DNA of 8,032 bases from Chloroflexota bacterium (GTDB lineage Bacteria > Chloroflexota > Anaerolineae > Promineifilales > Promineifilaceae), in the NCBI GenBank assembly GCA_024223125.1, contig JAAEOP010000605.1, positions 1-8,032 on the forward strand. Reading direction: 5' to 3'. A program made the translations under genes and the position numbers. Of the stretch, positions 6,777-8,032 are shown piece by piece (position 1 is the first letter of the stretch; every line of letters starts with the position of its first letter). A model generated the notes under the pieces. That model had not been told where the DNA came from and did not search any database. It was given only the letters and a program-made list of their open reading frames with translations.

Positions 6777-6890
6777 CAAAAGGAGTAACCATTCAGGTGC
6801 CCGGCACTTCATTACCAAGTCTACTGGAGTAGCACACTCGTTTATAAGTGCCGGGCACCTTGGGGGAGTGAATGGCTACCAAAAGGAGTA
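6777..6890 (+). mobile_element. Small palindromic element bounded by an 11-bp direct repeat (MITE/REP-like)
   Basis: CAAAAGGAGTA occurs at 6777-6787 and again at 6880-6890. Between them lies a perfect 15-bp inverted repeat: AGGTGCCCGGCACTT (6795-6809) and AAGTGCCGGGCACCT (6846-6860). Outside that is a further inverted CCATTCA (6789-6795) and TGAATGG (6869-6875). Each 15-bp arm is itself nearly self-complementary (GTGCC/GGCAC). This is the layout of a tiny insertion with target duplication; the duplicated sequence contains the ribosome site of the downstream gene. No transposase is encoded. Confidence 0.55.
6883..6888 (+). promoter_or_regulatory. Ribosome binding site of the gamma-glutamyltransferase gene
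   Basis: AAGGAG, 8 nt before the ATG at 6897. A second copy lies at 6780-6785 in the other direct repeat. No convincing promoter is seen; TATGCT (6763-6768) is a possible -10 box without a good -35. Confidence 0.7.
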
Positions 6891-6896
6891 CGAAAT

Positions 6897-8032
6897 ATGC
6901 CTGGAGTTATTGCCGCGGGGGGGGCAGAAACGGCCGCATCCGGCGCAGCCATTCTAAAAGCGGGGGGCAATGCGGTAGACGCCGCCGTTGCCGCTGCCTT
7001 TGTCTCATTCATTGCCGAAATTGGTGTAGTGCATTTGGGGGGCAGCGGCATCGCCCACATTTTCAATCCCCAAAACGGCCGTTCCCTCGTTTACGACTTT
7101 TTCAGTAACACTCCTGGTCACAACGGCATCAAACCAGACCGGCTGGATTTTGACCAGGTTACAATAGATTTTGGAGCGACGACACAGGATTTTCATCTGG
7201 GTCGCGCGGCCGTCGCCGTGCCCGGCAACATATTTGGCTTGTGCCAGATGGCGGCTGATTACGGCCGTCTCCCCCTGCAAAAACTATTAGAACCGGCTCT
7301 CAAACTGGCCCGCGAAGGAACAAAAATGGATGCTTTCCAGGCCAGCACTTGTAAATTGCTAGAGCCGCTCTACACCCACACCGCCGGCATGAGAACTATT
7401 TTCACTCCCAACGGCCCCATCATCCAACCCGGCGACAATCTCTTCATCCCCGACCTGGCCGACACCATGACCACATTAGCAGAAGAGGGTGAAGCGTATG
7501 CCCGGCACGGCCGTTTGGCCCAACTATTCGTCCAAGACCAGCAGCAAAACGGGGGGCTGATCACCCAAGATGATTTGACCCATTACAAAGTACGCAAAGT
7601 AAACTCCATCCGCCTGCCCTACCATGATTTTGAAATATTGCTGCCTCCACCCAGCTCCACCGGCGGCGTTCTCACCGCTTTCACTCTTAAACTACTTTCT
7701 CGATTTGATGTACAAAAACGGCCGCACGGTTCGGCAGACCACCTACGTTTGTTATACGAAATCATGGTTGCTACCAATCGGGCACGGCCGTATTGGGATC
7801 AATGGAGCGACGAACATCCAGAAGAGGCCATCACCCACTTCCTGGGCGATGATTTTGTAGATCAATATTGCCACGAGGTACAGGACACCCTCGCCAGCCG
7901 TCATGCTTCCCCATTCACACCCGAACCAGACGCCCCCAACAACACCAGCCACCTCAGCGTTATAGATGGGCAGGGATTGGCCGTCAGCCTGACAACAACG
8001 GCCGGTGAATCGGCCGGGTACGTTGTGCCCGG
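6897..8032 (+). CDS. Gamma-glutamyltransferase family protein (3' end beyond window)
   Basis: The visible 378 codons run open to the window end. Enzymes of this family cleave gamma-glutamyl bonds (glutathione and relatives) and are Ntn hydrolases that self-cleave before a catalytic Thr. Visible hallmarks: the opening AASGAAILKAGGNAVDAAVAAA (residues 13-34); LGGSGIAHIF, the equivalent of the usual GGGGF segment but altered (47-56); VAVPGNIFGLCQMAADYGRLP (106-126); PPPSSTGGVL (250-259); and NNT350-SHLSVID with T350 as the expected catalytic residue, followed by LTTTAGESAGY. The length up to the Thr fits the family's large subunit. No signal peptide is seen, so a cytoplasmic enzyme is likely, unlike periplasmic E. 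coli Ggt. The start at 6897 has AAGGAG 8 nt upstream. It is divergent from the export operon. A G8 run (6917-6924, codons 7-10) could be slippage-prone. Confidence 0.92.
   Translation, partial: MPGVIAAGGAETAASGAAILKAGGNAVDAAVAAAFVSFIAEIGVVHLGGSGIAHIFNPQNGRSLVYDFFSNTPGHNGIKPDRLDFDQVTIDFGATTQDFHLGRAAVAVPGNIFGLCQMAADYGRLPLQKLLEPALKLAREGTKMDAFQASTCKLLEPLYTHTAGMRTIFTPNGPIIQPGDNLFIPDLADTMTTLAEEGEAYARHGRLAQLFVQDQQQNGGLITQDDLTHYKVRKVNSIRLPYHDFEILLPPPSSTGGVLTAFTLKLLSRFDVQKRPHGSADHLRLLYEIMVATNRARPYWDQWSDEHPEEAITHFLGDDFVDQYCHEVQDTLASRHASPFTPEPDAPNNTSHLSVIDGQGLAVSLTTTAGESAGYVVP

Noticed and set aside
6797..6832. Short GTG-started frame after the first CAAAAGGAGTA copy
   Set aside because: Only about ten codons inside the inverted repeat; explained by duplication of the ribosome site.
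6595..6957. 120-codon + strand open frame over the intergenic palindromes
   Set aside because: It runs through inverted repeats, has no ribosome site, and overlaps the start of the gamma-glutamyltransferase gene in another frame.

Overview
The window looks like chromosomal DNA of an environmental bacterium of about 50% GC, most plausibly a member of the Chloroflexota (Anaerolineae-like). That is inference from gene content and style: mixed codon use, many short palindromic repeats, a YhfC/PLDc_N/ABC export cluster, a four-helix-bundle S23-type gene and SEC-C proteins. No marker gene is present to fix the taxon. A striking genome-signature candidate is the 8-bp palindrome ACGGCCGT, which I count 20 times exactly in 8 kb, with further CGGCCG cores around it.

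Left part (1-2600, + strand): a SEC-C zinc-motif protein whose 5' end is interrupted by an in-frame TAA, a small four-cysteine hypothetical protein just downstream, and a wrecked type I restriction-modification methylase gene (hsdM). The hsdM remnant has four frameshifts and an internal deletion that removed the SAM-binding motif. No hsdS or hsdR follows, so this is a decayed defence locus.

Centre (2672-6532, - strand): a probable export operon reading right to left. It begins with a winged-helix ArsR-like regulator (TTG start, very good sigma70 promoter, palindromic operator candidate at the start site). A hairpin spacer follows, then a two-TM PLDc_N protein, then an ABC ATPase whose start overlaps the PLDc_N stop. 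Last comes an unusual 521-residue membrane protein that fuses a YhfC-like intramembrane protease domain to an ABC-2 permease domain. Between ATPase and permease sits an orphan S23/23S-rRNA-IVP-type four-helix-bundle gene. It is bracketed by inverted arrays of 8-bp repeats and lacks the ACGGCCGT signature, which suggests it was inserted into the operon.

Right part (6533-8032): a gene-free divergent region of about 360 bp. It holds the regulator promoter, a 113-bp imperfect palindrome made of smaller hairpins, and a second palindromic element bounded by an 11-bp direct repeat that duplicates the ribosome binding site of the next gene. That gene, on the + strand, is a gamma-glutamyltransferase-family Ntn hydrolase cut by the window end just after its catalytic Thr-Ser-His motif.
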